Part shown: one piece after another, positions 33,848 through 43,093 of the stretch | How positions within the stretch are numbered: position 1 is the first letter of the stretch | Layout: each line of letters starts with the position of its first letter | NCBI GenBank assembly: GCA_900114805.1 | Contig: FOZN01000001.1 | Location: 124,001-188,000 of the forward strand | Reading direction: 5' to 3' | DNA: 64,000 nt | From: Agrococcus baldri | GTDB lineage: Bacteria > Actinomycetota > Actinomycetes > Actinomycetales > Microbacteriaceae | Notes under the pieces: generated by a model | What the model was told of the DNA's origin: nothing | What the model saw: the letters and a program-made list of their open reading frames with translations, nothing else | The model's database searches: none | Program-made: the position numbers and the translations under genes

Positions 33848-36556
33848 TCAGACGCGCGGCTTCTCCACCATCTCGGTGGTCTCGATCTCGTCGCCGATCT
33901 GCAGATCGTTGAACTTGCCGAGGCCGATACCGCACTCGTAGTCCGTCTTCACCTCGGTGACGTCGTCCTTGAAGCGGCGCAGCGACTCGATGGCCAGGCC
34001 ATCGGCCAGCACGACGCCGTCGCGGATGACACGGGCCTTCGCGTTGCGGGTGATCGTGCCGGAGCGGACGATCGAGCCGGCGATGTTGCCGAACTTCGAC
34101 GAGCGGAAGACCTCGCGGATCTCCGCCACACCCGACTTGACCTCCTCGTACTCGGGCTTGAGCATGCCCTTGAGCGAGTTCTCGATGTCTTCGATCGCCG
34201 CGTAGATGACGTTGTAGAACCGCACGTCGACGCCCTCACGGGCGGCGCGCTCACGGGCCTTCGGGTCGGGGCGGACGTTGAAGCCGATGATCACGGCGTT
34301 GTCGACCGTCGCGAGGTTCACGTCGGACTCGGTGACGCCACCGACACCGCGGTGGATGATCCGCAGGTCGACGCTGTCATCGATCTCGATCTTCAGCAGC
34401 GACTCCTCGAGCGCCTCGACGGCACCCGAGACGTCACCCTTGATGATGAGGTTGAGCGTCTCGACCTTGCCCTGCTCGAGCTGGGTCGAGAAGTCCTCGA
34501 GCGTCAGACGCTTGCGGGCCTTCGCCAGCTGCGCGTTGCGCTCGACGGCCTCACGCTTCTCAGCGATCTGGCGCGCCGTGCGGTCCTCCTCCGTGGAGAT
34601 GAACGTGTCACCTGCACGGGGGACGCGCGAGAGGCCCTGCACCTGCACGGGCATCGAGGGGTACGCCTCCTGCACCAGCTCACCGCGGTCGTCGACCATC
34701 GCACGGACGCGGCCGTAGGCCGTTCCCGCCACGATGGCGTCGCCGACGCGCAGCGTTCCGGACTGGATGAGCACGGTCGCGACCGAGCCGCGGCCCTTGT
34801 CGAGGCGTGCCTCGATGGCGACGCCGCGCGCCTCCTTGTTCGGGTTCGCACGCAGGTCGAGACCGGCGTCCGCCGTCAGCAGCACCGCCTCGAGCAGCTC
34901 GTCGATGCCGGTGCGGGCCAGCGCCGAGACGTCGACGAACATCGTGTCGCCGCCGTACTCCTCTGCAACCAGGCCGTACTCGGTGAGCTGCTGGCGCACC
35001 TTGGCCGGGTTGGCCTCGGGCTTGTCGACCTTGTTGACCGCGACCACGATCGGCACGCCTGCGGCCTGCGCGTGGTTCAGCGCCTCGACCGTCTGCGGCA
35101 TGATGCCGTCGTCGGCCGCGACCACCAGGATCGCGATGTCGGTGACCTGCGCACCGCGGGCACGCATGGCGGTGAACGCCTCGTGACCCGGGGTGTCGAT
35201 GAAGGTGACCGAGCGGTCCTCGCCCTCGTGCTCCTGCCAGACCTGGTAGGCGCCGATGTGCTGCGTGATGCCGCCGGCCTCGCCCTCGATGACGTTCTCG
35301 TTGCGGATCGCGTCGAGCAGGCGGGTCTTTCCGTGGTCGACGTGACCCATGACGGTGACCACCGGCGAGCGGTACTCCAGGTCTTCGTCCGACTCGTCCT
35401 CGAGCTCCTGCTCGAGATCGATGTCGAAGCCCTCCAGGAGCTCCTTGTCCTCGTCCTCGGGGCTGACGATCTGGATGCGGTAGCCCAGCTCCTCGCCGAG
35501 GATCTGGAAGGTCGACTCGTCGAGCGACTCCGTCGCCGTCGCCATCTCACCGAGGTGGAACAGCACCGTCACGAGGTCGGCGGGGCTTGCATCGATCTTC
35601 TCGGCGAAGTCGGCGATCGAGGCGCCGCGGCGCATGCGGACGACGGTCGTGCCGTCGCCGCGGCGGATCTTGACGCCGCCGACCGACGGAGCCTCCCGCA
35701 TCTCGAACTCGAGCCGCTTCGTGCGCTTCGACTTGCGCGACTTGCCCTTGGCGCCGCCCTTGCCGAACGCACCAGCCGTGCCACCGCGACCACGACCGCC
35801 GCCGCGACCCGCGAAGGCGGGACCGCCGCGACCGGGAGCGCCACGGCTGGGCGCGCCCTGGCCGGGACGCTGGAAGCCACCGGGGCCGCCGGCGCCGCCG
35901 CCGGGACGCCCGGCACCCGCGCCGCGGGGAGAGCCGGGGCGGGGCGAGCCTGGACGCGGTGCGCCGGGGCGGGGCGCACCGGGGCGCGGCGCCGCCGGGC
36001 GCGCAGCGCCCTGCTTGCTGGTGAACGGGTTGTTGCCGCCGCGCGGACGGCCCATGCCCTGGCTGGAGGCGAACGGATTGTTGCCGGGCCGCGGCGCGCC
36101 GGGGCGCGCCATCGGGCGCGGGATGGCGTTGGGCGTCGGGCCGGATGCGGCGTCGCCGGCGGGCGCATCGCCCTCGGGCTTCGGCGCGGCGGCCTGAGCG
36201 GGCTGCTCAGCGGCGGGGGCGGCTGCAGCCGGGGCAGCCGCAGCTGCCGGGGCCGGGGCGGCCTTCGGCGCAGGCGCCGGGGCATCTGCCTTGGGTGCCG
36301 GAGCGGGCTTGCTCGCGGCGGGGGTCTTCGCGGAGGCCTTCGCCGCTGCCGGTGCGGCAGCAGCGGACTTCTTCTCGGCTGCGGCGCCAGCGGCGCCATC
36401 GGCCTCGAGCGCAGCCTTGAGCTTGCGAGCGACCGGGGGCGCGACCGCCGAGGCGGGTCCCTTGACGAACTCGCCCATCTCCTTGAGCTTGGCCATGGCG
36501 ACCTTGCTCTCGACGCCGACTTCGGCGGCGATCTCGTGAACGCGTGGGTTTGCCAC
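33848..36556 (-). CDS. infB: Translation initiation factor IF-2
   Basis: GTPase that positions initiator tRNA and joins the subunits. The 902-residue protein has an N-terminal IF2N domain ([21 protein letters not shown] split), a long Ala/Pro/Lys then Gly/Arg/Pro-rich linker (about residues 50-290, with several RPGAPRPG-type repeats), a second IF2N-like stretch, and the G domain with [15 protein letters not shown] and NKVDK. Domains II-IV follow. GTG start with AGGAG at 4 nt. The ribosome-binding site is overlapped by a hairpin (see leader). Length is normal for actinobacteria. Confidence 0.99.
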   Translation of the reverse strand: MANPRVHEIAAEVGVESKVAMAKLKEMGEFVKGPASAVAPPVARKLKAALEADGAAGAAAEKKSAAAAPAAAKASAKTPAASKPAPAPKADAPAPAPKAAPAPAAAAAPAAAAPAAEQPAQAAAPKPEGDAPAGDAASGPTPNAIPRPMARPGAPRPGNNPFASSQGMGRPRGGNNPFTSKQGAARPAAPRPGAPRPGAPRPGSPRPGSPRGAGAGRPGGGAGGPGGFQRPGQGAPSRGAPGRGGPAFAGRGGGRGRGGTAGAFGKGGAKGKSRKSKRTKRLEFEMREAPSVGGVKIRRGDGTTVVRMRRGASIADFAEKIDASPADLVTVLFHLGEMATATESLDESTFQILGEELGYRIQIVSPEDEDKELLEGFDIDLEQELEDESDEDLEYRSPVVTVMGHVDHGKTRLLDAIRNENVIEGEAGGITQHIGAYQVWQEHEGEDRSVTFIDTPGHEAFTAMRARGAQVTDIAILVVAADDGIMPQTVEALNHAQAAGVPIVVAVNKVDKPEANPAKVRQQLTEYGLVAEEYGGDTMFVDVSALARTGIDELLEAVLLTADAGLDLRANPNKEARGVAIEARLDKGRGSVATVLIQSGTLRVGDAIVAGTAYGRVRAMVDDRGELVQEAYPSMPVQVQGLSRVPRAGDTFISTEEDRTARQIAEKREAVERNAQLAKARKRLTLEDFSTQLEQGKVETLNLIIKGDVSGAVEALEESLLKIEIDDSVDLRIIHRGVGGVTESDVNLATVDNAVIIGFNVRPDPKARERAAREGVDVRFYNVIYAAIEDIENSLKGMLKPEYEEVKSGVAEIREVFRSSKFGNIAGSIVRSGTITRNAKARVIRDGVVLADGLAIESLRRFKDDVTEVKTDYECGIGLGKFNDLQIGDEIETTEMVEKPRV

Positions 36557-36562
36557 TTCTCT

Positions 36563-36593
36563 CCTGTCCTGGTCCGCCCAGGACAGGGCGGAC
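36563..36593 (-). promoter_or_regulatory. Two mutually exclusive hairpins over the infB ribosome-binding site
   Basis: Hairpin A: GTCCGCCC / GGGCGGAC (36586-36593 with 36572-36579). Hairpin B: CCTGTCCTGG / CCAGGACAGG (36578-36587 with 36563-36572), perfect 10-bp stem. They share bases, so only one can form. Hairpin B abuts and partly covers the AGGAG of infB, while A forms first during transcription and leaves it free. Confidence 0.5.
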
Positions 36594-36594
36594 G

Positions 36595-36640
36595 TCAATA
36601 GCTGACGGGTCTCATTTCGAGCTGCTCATCAGTTGTCCAT
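36595..36640 (-). other. Chain of three overlapping mini-ORFs in the infB leader
   Basis: MDN, MSSSK and MRPVSY are encoded in succession, linked by TGATG and ATGA overlaps, and end just before the infB hairpins. A GAAGGA sequence lies 11 nt before the first ATG. Could couple ribosome flow to the infB switch, or be chance. Confidence 0.25.
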
Positions 36641-36666
36641 GTGGGTTTCGTTCCTTCGGTCGGGGC

Positions 36667-36915
36667 TCAGGCGAGCCCGTCCTGTGCCCATCGGGCGATG
36701 GGCGAGGTATCCAGGTGCCGCTGGCGCAGGGCCCGCGGGATCGCACGCAGTGCGCGTTCCGCGCACTGCTGCGTCGGATGCACCCACGCGCCCCTGCCGG
36801 GAAGTCGTCGATCGTGATCGACGACCGCCTCGTCGCCCTGCGCAGCGATCCGCACCAGGAGTGCGGGTTCGGAGCGCGCGCGACAGCCAAGGCACGTACG
36901 GATGGAGTTCAGCAT
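36667..36915 (-). CDS. ylxR: YlxR (DUF448) RNA-binding protein
   Basis: An 82-residue protein of the YlxR family, always found between nusA and infB. Signature RTCLGCRARSE at the N-terminus and DRRLPGRGAWVHP with the conserved GRGA loop; C-terminal Cys/Arg-rich helix QQCAERALRAIPRALRQ. YlxR of Clostridium/Bacillus type binds nucleic acid or RNase P; the role is not settled. The ATG is used here; a GTG four codons upstream is an equally possible start, as neither has a clear ribosome-binding site. Confidence 0.88.
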   Translation of the reverse strand: MLNSIRTCLGCRARSEPALLVRIAAQGDEAVVDHDRRLPGRGAWVHPTQQCAERALRAIPRALRQRHLDTSPIARWAQDGLA

Positions 36916-36943
36916 AACAGGCGACACGCCCGGCCGGCTGAGC

Positions 36944-37933
36944 TCAGTCCTCCATCACCGAGTCGGGCTGGATGTCGATCTTCGCGCCGGTCAGCTTCGC
37001 GGCCAGCCGGGCGTTCTGCCCCTCGCGGCCGATCGCGAGCGAGAGCTGGAAGTCGGGCACCAGCGCACGGACGGCCCGGGTCTTCTCATCCAGCATGAAC
37101 GCATCCGACACCCGTGCCGGGCTGAGTGCGCTGGCGACAAAGGCTGGCAGGTCCTCGGAGAAGTCGACGATGTCGACTTTCTCCTCCCCCAACTCGGCCT
37201 GCACGGCGCGCACGCGCGCGCCCATCTCGCCGATGCACGCGCCCTTGGCGTTGATGCCCGGCTGCGTCGCGCGCACGGCGATCTTCGAGCGATGGCCGGC
37301 CTCGCGGGCGATCGCCACGATCTCGACGGCGCCGGAGGCGATCTCGGGGACCTCGAGCGCGAACAGCCGGCGCACGAGCGAGGGGTGGGTGCGGCTGACG
37401 GTCACCTGCGGCCCGCGCTGGCCGCGCTCGACCTTGGTGATGTAGACGCGCATCCGCTTGCCATGGGCGTACGTCTCGCCCGGCGCCTGCTCCTCGGGGG
37501 GCAGCAGCGCCTCCATGTCGTCGCCGAGCTTGACCTGCACCATGCGCGGGTTGGTGCCCTGCTGCACGACGCCGGCGATGATGTCGCCCTCGCGATCCTT
37601 GTAGGCGCCCAGCACGGTCTCGTCACTCTTGTCGCGCAGCGCCTGGAAGATGACCTGCTTGGCGGCGGTGGCGGCGATGCGGCTGAAGTCGTCGGTGGTC
37701 GCGACCGACTCGCCGATGCGGTTGCCGTCCTCGTCGAGCTCGGGCTCGTACAGCGTCACCTCGCCCGTCTTGCGGTCGATCTCGACGCGCGGCTGCGGCG
37801 CTGCGGGGTCGGGCTTCTCGCCCGAGCGCACGTGCGCCTGCAGGATGGCCTGCTCGGTGATGCGGATCAGGTCGTCCTGGGAGATCTCCCGCTCGCGCTC
37901 GACGGTCTTCAGCACGTTCAGATCGATCTTCAC
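36944..37933 (-). CDS. nusA: Transcription termination/antitermination factor NusA
   Basis: Binds RNA polymerase and nascent RNA, modulating pausing and termination. The 329-residue protein has the N-terminal polymerase-binding domain (ISQDDLIRITEQAILQAHV), an S1 domain (GDIIAGVVQQGTNPRMVQV), and two KH domains (GHRSKIAVRATQPGINAKGACIG; LSLAIGREGQNARLAAKLTG). The acidic C-terminal repeats of Escherichia coli NusA are absent, as in other actinobacteria. GTG start with GGAG 8 nt upstream. rimP, normally the gene before nusA, is not here. Confidence 0.98.
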   Translation of the reverse strand: MKIDLNVLKTVEREREISQDDLIRITEQAILQAHVRSGEKPDPAAPQPRVEIDRKTGEVTLYEPELDEDGNRIGESVATTDDFSRIAATAAKQVIFQALRDKSDETVLGAYKDREGDIIAGVVQQGTNPRMVQVKLGDDMEALLPPEEQAPGETYAHGKRMRVYITKVERGQRGPQVTVSRTHPSLVRRLFALEVPEIASGAVEIVAIAREAGHRSKIAVRATQPGINAKGACIGEMGARVRAVQAELGEEKVDIVDFSEDLPAFVASALSPARVSDAFMLDEKTRAVRALVPDFQLSLAIGREGQNARLAAKLTGAKIDIQPDSVMED

Positions 37934-37984
37934 TTGTGGGCTCCTTGTTCCTGCGGTCCGTTCGGCAACGAATGCCGACCGGTC

Positions 37985-37990
37985 AGTCTA
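37985..37990 (-). promoter_or_regulatory. Candidate -10 element of the nusA-infB operon
   Basis: TAGACT about 50 nt before nusA, giving a leader of roughly 45 nt; no -35 recognised. Confidence 0.4.
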
Positions 37991-38068
37991 CAGGCACGGC
38001 GGGGCCAGCGGGGCAGAGCCGCATGCTCACATCGCGGCCCGAGCCGGGACTGAGCCAGGCCATAGGTC

Positions 38069-38074
38069 TAGGGT
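38069..38074 (+). promoter_or_regulatory. -10 element TAGGGT of leaderless AGCS symporter gene
   Basis: TAGGGT, 8 nt before the GTG at 38083. Confidence 0.5.
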
Positions 38075-38082
38075 GACTGCTC

Positions 38083-39567
38083 GTGGACGCGTTCAACGAT
38101 CTGATCCTGACGGCCGGCGACTTCTGGTGGACCTGGATCGTGCTGCCGATCCTCGCGGCATTGGGCATCTACTTCACCGTGCGCAGCGGCGTCGTGCAGC
38201 TGCGGCTGCTGCCCGCGATGTTCACGGTGCTCGGCGACAAGACGCCGAAGGCGCGCGACGGCAGCGCGCAGTCGGTCTCCTCGTTCCAGGCGTTCACGAT
38301 CTCGGCCGCCAGCCGCGTCGGCGTCGGCAACATCGCCGGCGTCGCCACCGCGATCGCCATCGGCGGTCCCGGAGCGGTATTCTGGATGTGGACGATGGCC
38401 TTCGTCGGCGGCGCCTCCTCCTTCATCGAGTCGACGCTCGCGCAGCTCTACAAGCACCGCTACAGCGACGGCTTCCGCGGCGGCCCCGCGTACTACATGC
38501 AGCGCGGCCTCGGGAAGCGCTGGATGGGCGTGCTCTTCGCGGTCATCCTGATCGCCGTCTTCCCCTTCGCCTTCTCGTCGCTGCAGGCCAACACGATCGT
38601 CGCGACGGTCAGCTCGACCGTGGGCACGGACGCCCCCTGGCTCGCCTGGACGCTCGGCATCGCGGTGGCGATACTGACCGCCCTGATCATCTTCGGCGGC
38701 GTGCGCCGCATCGCGAAGGTCACCGAGTCGCTCGTGCCCGCGATGGCGCTGCTGTACCTGATCCTCGGCATCATGATCGTGGCGATGAACATCACCGAGG
38801 TGCCGCGGGTGCTCGGCGAGATCTACGCCGGCGCCTTCGGGTTCCAGCAGGTCGCCGGCGGCGCGATCGGCACGATCCTCATGCAGGGCGTCAAGCGCGG
38901 CATGTTCTCGAACGAGGCCGGGCTCGGCTCTGCGCCGAACGCCGGCGCCTCGGCCGCCGTCACGCACCCCGCGAAGCAGGGCCTCGTGCAGACCCTGGGC
39001 GTCTACTTCGACACGTTCCTGGTCTGCTCGATCACCGCGTTCATCATCCTCGTCTCGACGCCGGACCTCACCGGCGCCGAGGGCGGCATCGGCCTCACCT
39101 TCGATGCGCTCACCGGCCAGCTCGGCGACTGGGCGGGCATCGCGCTGTCGGTGATCGTGTTCCTGCTGGCGTTCTCGTCGATCATCGGCAACTACTACTA
39201 CGGCGAGTCGAACATCGAGTTCATCACCGAGCGGCCGTGGGTGCTGACGGCCTACCGCGTGCTGGCGGTCATCGCCGTCGTCGGCGGCTCCGTGATCGCG
39301 ACGGCGACCATCTGGAACACCGCCGACCTCCTGATGGGCCTGATGGCGATCGTCAACCTGGTCGCGATCGGCCTGCTCTCGGGCGTCGCGTTCAAGGTGC
39401 TGAAGAACTACGACGAGCAGCGCCGCGCCGGCAGGGACCCGGTCTTCACCCGCGACATGCTGCCCGAGGTGCGCGGCATCGAGGTGTGGGAGGACGAGCA
39501 GACCGTCACCGGCCAGTGGGAGGTCGTCGACCCCGAGGCCGAGGCAGAGGCAGAGCGCCTGCGCTAG
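38083..39567 (+). CDS. Sodium:alanine symporter (AGCS family)
   Basis: A 494-residue amino-acid/Na+ symporter of the LeuT-fold AGCS family, about 11 membrane segments. Family hallmarks: [21 protein letters not shown] split in TM1 region, [31 protein letters not shown], and [19 protein letters not shown]. Imports alanine or glycine with sodium. It occupies the rimP position upstream of nusA, in divergent orientation. Possible functional links are alanine dehydrogenase at 55 kb and kynureninase, which releases alanine. The C-terminal 50 residues are cytoplasmic and acidic. Confidence 0.95.
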   Translation: MDAFNDLILTAGDFWWTWIVLPILAALGIYFTVRSGVVQLRLLPAMFTVLGDKTPKARDGSAQSVSSFQAFTISAASRVGVGNIAGVATAIAIGGPGAVFWMWTMAFVGGASSFIESTLAQLYKHRYSDGFRGGPAYYMQRGLGKRWMGVLFAVILIAVFPFAFSSLQANTIVATVSSTVGTDAPWLAWTLGIAVAILTALIIFGGVRRIAKVTESLVPAMALLYLILGIMIVAMNITEVPRVLGEIYAGAFGFQQVAGGAIGTILMQGVKRGMFSNEAGLGSAPNAGASAAVTHPAKQGLVQTLGVYFDTFLVCSITAFIILVSTPDLTGAEGGIGLTFDALTGQLGDWAGIALSVIVFLLAFSSIIGNYYYGESNIEFITERPWVLTAYRVLAVIAVVGGSVIATATIWNTADLLMGLMAIVNLVAIGLLSGVAFKVLKNYDEQRRAGRDPVFTRDMLPEVRGIEVWEDEQTVTGQWEVVDPEAEAEAERLR

Positions 39568-41327
39568 CGCCCCAGCGCCGCCTGGAGCTCGCCGATCTCC
39601 ACCTTCTGCCGCTCCCCCGTCGCGCGGTCCCAGACCTCGACGGAGCCCTCGACGGCGTCGCGGCCGACGATCACGATCTGCGGCACGCCGATGAGCTCGG
39701 CGTCGCCGAACTTCACACCCGGCGAGACCTTCGGGCGGTCGTCGAAGAGCACCTCGAGCCCGCGGGCCTCGAGCTCGGCGACCACCGTCTCGGCGACGCC
39801 GAAGATGGCCTGGTCGCGGCCCGTGGCGACCACGTGCACGTCGAACGGCGCGACCTCGCGCGGCCAGATGAGCCCCTTGTCATCGCGCGCGATCTCGGCG
39901 ATGGCGGCGAGGTTGCGGGTCACGCCGATGCCGTAGGAGCCCATCGTGACGGTGACGAGCTTGCCGTTCTCGTCGAGCACCTTGAGGCCGAGCGCGTCGG
40001 CGAACTTGCGGCCGAGCTGGAAGACGTGGCCCACCTCCATGCCGCGTTCGAGCGTGACCGGTCCGGAGCCGTCGGGAGCGGGGTCGCCGGCGCGCACGTC
40101 GGCGGCCTCGACCCATCCGTCACCGACGAAGTCGCGGCCCGCGACCAGCCCGAAGACGTGCTTGCCGGGCTCGTTCGCGCCGGTGATCCAGCTCGTGCCG
40201 TCGACGATGCGCTTGTCGAGCAGGTAGCGGATGCCCGTGGCGGCCTTCTCCCCCAGCACGGCGCCCGAGGCCGACCACGGGCCGATGTAGCCCTTCACGA
40301 GGCCCGGGTTGGCCGCGAAGTCGTCCTCGTCGGCTGCGGTGACCTCGGCCGGCTGGAACGCGACCTCCACGCGCTTCTCGTCGACCCCGCGGTCACCGGG
40401 GAGGCCGATGACGACGAGCTCGCGGCTGCCGTCGGGGTGCGTGAGGCGCAGCACGACGTTCTTGAGCGTGTCGGCGGCCGTCCATTCGCGGCCGTCCTCG
40501 CGGGGGAAGCGCGCATTGGCGTCGGCCACGAGCGTCTCGATCGTGGGGGTGTCGGGCGTCTCCCGCACCACCGCATCCGCCTGGCCCTCGATCGCGATGG
40601 GCTCGGGCACGACGGTCTGGAACTTCTCGACGTTGGCCGCGTAGCCGCCCGCCGTGCGCACAATGGTGTCCTCGCCGACGGCCGTCGGGTGCATGAACTC
40701 CTCAGACTTCGAGCCGCCCATCGCGCCGGCATCCGCGTCGACGATGACGTAGTCGAGCCCGAGGCGCTGGAAGATGCGCTCGTAGGCGTCGCGCTGCACC
40801 CGGTAGGAGGCGTCGAGCCCGGCATCGGACACGTCGAAGGAGTAGGCGTCCTTCATCGTGAACTCGCGAGCGCGCAGCAGGCCGGCGCGCGGGCGGGCCT
40901 CGTCGCGGTACTTGTCCTGGATCTGGAAGATCGTCAGCGGCAGGGACTTGTAGCTCGAGACCAGATCCTGCACGAGCAGCGTGAAGACCTCTTCGTGCGT
41001 GGGCGCGAGCAGGTGGTCGGCCCCCTTGCGGTCCTGCAGCGTGAAGATGCCGTCGCCGTACTCCGTCCAGCGGCCGCTGCGCTCGTACGGCTCGCGCGGC
41101 AGCAGGCCGGGGAAGAGCACCTCCTGGGCGCCCACGGCCTCCATCTCCTCCCGCACGATGCGCTCGATGTTGCGGCGCACGCGCAGGCCGAGCGGCAGCC
41201 ACGAGTAGAGGCCGGCGCCGGCGCGGCGGATGTAGCCGGCGCGCAGCAGCAGCCGGTGGCTGGCGACCTCGGCCTCGGCCGGGTCCTCGCGGAGCGTGGT
41301 GAAGAAGAGCTGGGAGAGGCGGATCAC
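39564..41327 (-). CDS. proS: Proline--tRNA ligase (bacterial type)
   Basis: Class II synthetase charging tRNA-Pro. The 587-residue protein has the N-terminal catalytic domain ([54 protein letters not shown] as motif 2), the bacterial YbaK-like editing insertion (about residues 220-390, [17 protein letters not shown]) and motif 3 [15 protein letters not shown], then the anticodon-binding domain ([11 protein letters not shown]). The presence of the insertion marks the prokaryotic-type enzyme that clears mischarged Ala-tRNA. Leaderless GTG after TAGACT. Stop interlocked with the AGCS stop in CTAG. Confidence 0.98.
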   Translation of the reverse strand: MIRLSQLFFTTLREDPAEAEVASHRLLLRAGYIRRAGAGLYSWLPLGLRVRRNIERIVREEMEAVGAQEVLFPGLLPREPYERSGRWTEYGDGIFTLQDRKGADHLLAPTHEEVFTLLVQDLVSSYKSLPLTIFQIQDKYRDEARPRAGLLRAREFTMKDAYSFDVSDAGLDASYRVQRDAYERIFQRLGLDYVIVDADAGAMGGSKSEEFMHPTAVGEDTIVRTAGGYAANVEKFQTVVPEPIAIEGQADAVVRETPDTPTIETLVADANARFPREDGREWTAADTLKNVVLRLTHPDGSRELVVIGLPGDRGVDEKRVEVAFQPAEVTAADEDDFAANPGLVKGYIGPWSASGAVLGEKAATGIRYLLDKRIVDGTSWITGANEPGKHVFGLVAGRDFVGDGWVEAADVRAGDPAPDGSGPVTLERGMEVGHVFQLGRKFADALGLKVLDENGKLVTVTMGSYGIGVTRNLAAIAEIARDDKGLIWPREVAPFDVHVVATGRDQAIFGVAETVVAELEARGLEVLFDDRPKVSPGVKFGDAELIGVPQIVIVGRDAVEGSVEVWDRATGERQKVEIGELQAALGR

Positions 41328-41334
41328 CCTTGCG

Positions 41335-41340
41335 AGTCTA
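41335..41340 (-). promoter_or_regulatory. -10 element TAGACT of leaderless proS
   Basis: TAGACT, 7 nt before the GTG at 41327, squeezed into the 18-bp gap after the Bat-type cluster. Confidence 0.55.
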
Positions 41341-41345
41341 GAGAC

Positions 41346-42104
41346 TCACCAAGGCTGCTCGACGCTCGGGCCGCCGCCGCCGGGCTCGTCGCCCTCGTCG
41401 TACTGGTCCTGCTGCTGCTGCTCCTCCTGCGCCTCCTGGTTCTGCTCCTCGAGCTGATCCTGGGGCGTCTGCTCGCCGCCCTCGCTCTCCCCCTCCCCTT
41501 CGCCCTCGCCGTCCTGCGACGACTCGTCCTCGATCTTCTCCTCGATGCGCGGCACCGCGGCCTCGAACTGCGCAGCCGTGTCGGCCTCGCCGGGAAGGGG
41601 CGTGTCGATGCAGCCGTCGGGCTGGGCCGCGATGAGCGCGAGCGCCTCGTTGTAGAAGCCGTTGGCCGCCTGCGTGTCCTCCGCCTCGCGCGCCACGTCG
41701 CCCTGCTTCTCGATCGCCGTCACGAGCGAGGCGATCATGACGCAGTGCTCGTGCATCTGCGGCGCCGTCGTGGGCTCGCCGTGCAGGGCGATCGCCTCCT
41801 CGATCTTGGCGCGGCCCTCTTCGAGCGTGCCCGCCATCGTGAGGTTCACGCCGACCGCGAACGGCGCCTTCCACGGCTCGGTCCAGTTCCAGGCCTCCAG
41901 CCCGCGCGCCGCCTCCGCGCCCTGCGAGTAGGCGCGCGACTCGAAGCGGTCGATCGCCGTCTCGCTCAGCACGTTGACGCTGATGAGCTTCGTCGCCAGG
42001 ATGACGGCGGCCAGCGCGAACGGGATGAGCCCGAGCGTCAGCCACCAGCGCAGCGTGCGGCGCTGGTCGTCGGTGACCACCCGGCGGCGGAAGAGGCGCT
42101 TCAT
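41346..42104 (-). CDS. Membrane-anchored TPR-like protein, last gene of the Bat-type cluster
   Basis: A 252-residue protein: basic cytoplasmic start (MKRLFRRRVV), one membrane anchor (WWLTLGLIPFALAAVILATKL), a helical region with a TPR-like look (EEGRAKIEEAIALHGEPTT; AANGFYNEALALIAAQ), and an extracellular Gln/Glu/Gly-rich tail of about 60 residues (runs such as EEQNQEAQEEQQQQ). BatC-like proteins with TPR repeats occupy this place in other Bat operons, so it is likely the counterpart. ATGA overlap with the VWA gene. Confidence 0.82.
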   Translation of the reverse strand: MKRLFRRRVVTDDQRRTLRWWLTLGLIPFALAAVILATKLISVNVLSETAIDRFESRAYSQGAEAARGLEAWNWTEPWKAPFAVGVNLTMAGTLEEGRAKIEEAIALHGEPTTAPQMHEHCVMIASLVTAIEKQGDVAREAEDTQAANGFYNEALALIAAQPDGCIDTPLPGEADTAAQFEAAVPRIEEKIEDESSQDGEGEGEGESEGGEQTPQDQLEEQNQEAQEEQQQQDQYDEGDEPGGGGPSVEQPW

Positions 42105-43093
42105 CGATTCGCCCCCTTCGGCAGGATGCCGCTGGTGGTGCGCAGCGAGCGGGCGAGGCTGAAGCCCTCCCAGGCGAGCAGCAGCGCGATGGGGATGCCG
42201 AAGACCCAGGCGACCTCGAGACGCGCCTCCTCGGTGCGGTCGAGGTTCGCCTCGCCGTCGAGCGCCGCCATCGGGCCCAGGGCATCCTCGAGCGGCAGAC
42301 CGGACGCCCGGTGCAGGTAGGTGATGCCGAGCTGGTCGGCGATGCCGCGCAGCCTGTCCTCGTCGATGCGGCTGATCGCGTCGCCGCCGGCCGGATCCTG
42401 CAGGTACTGCTGCTGCTCGCCGGCGTCGAAGCTCGACACCCGCATGCGGCCGCCCTGCTCGGTGCCGTAGCCCAGCACCAGCCCGCGATCGACCTGACCC
42501 GCGAGGTCGTCGAACGACTGCGGCTCCTCCTCGGCCGTGTGCTCGCCGTCGCCGAGGTAGAAGACGACGGCGGGACTGGCCGGATCCTGAGCCTCGCTGC
42601 GCTCGAGCTCGGTGCGCAGCAGGTCGTGCGCCGCGGCGACCGAGGTGCCGCGCGACTGCTGGGCGATCTCGGGCCGCAGCGCCCGCACCATCTCGATCAC
42701 CGCCGAGCCGTCGTCGGTGAGCGGCACGCGCAGGCTCGCCTGGGAGTCGAAGGAGATCACCGAGATGTCGGCACCGGCGAACGAGCGGGCGATCTCGACG
42801 ACATCCGCCTGCATGCCGGTCAGGCGCGGCTCGGCGCCCCAGTCCTCGGCGGCGACCGACTGCGAGGTGTCGATCATCACGAACACGCGCGCCTGGATGG
42901 AGGCGGTCGGCACCTCGCCGCCGGGCAGCGCGGGCCGGAACGCCATCGCGACGGCCAGCAGCACCAGCAGGGCGCGGCGGGTCCAGGCGAGCCGGCGGCC
43001 GCGCGCGGCGACCAGCTGCCACAGGCACAGCCCGAGCGCCAGTACGCCGACGACGATGACGACGATGGGGAGCGTGGGGTGGAAGGTGAGCAT
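42101..43093 (-). CDS. VWA-domain membrane protein (BatB/BatA-like), second copy
   Basis: A 330-residue protein with an N-terminal membrane helix pair (LPIVVIVVGVLALGLCLWQL; ALLVLLAVAMAF), a von Willebrand A domain with MIDAS motif DTSQS (FVMIDTSQSVA) followed by conserved Thr and Asp (PAVVFYLGDGEH), and a C-terminal helix (VAWVFGIPIALLLAWEGF). Such VWA proteins bind metal and partner proteins in the envelope. 1-nt TGATG overlap with the first VWA gene. Confidence 0.9.
   Translation of the reverse strand: MLTFHPTLPIVVIVVGVLALGLCLWQLVAARGRRLAWTRRALLVLLAVAMAFRPALPGGEVPTASIQARVFVMIDTSQSVAAEDWGAEPRLTGMQADVVEIARSFAGADISVISFDSQASLRVPLTDDGSAVIEMVRALRPEIAQQSRGTSVAAAHDLLRTELERSEAQDPASPAVVFYLGDGEHTAEEEPQSFDDLAGQVDRGLVLGYGTEQGGRMRVSSFDAGEQQQYLQDPAGGDAISRIDEDRLRGIADQLGITYLHRASGLPLEDALGPMAALDGEANLDRTEEARLEVAWVFGIPIALLLAWEGFSLARSLRTTSGILPKGANR

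Noticed and set aside
37629-42320. A 1563-codon open frame on the plus strand, antisense to nusA's start, proS and the Bat-type genes
   Set aside because: Its product is Arg/His/Leu/Glu-rich low-complexity sequence in most parts, the reverse reading of clear genes on the minus strand. Long antisense frames are normal in DNA this GC-rich.
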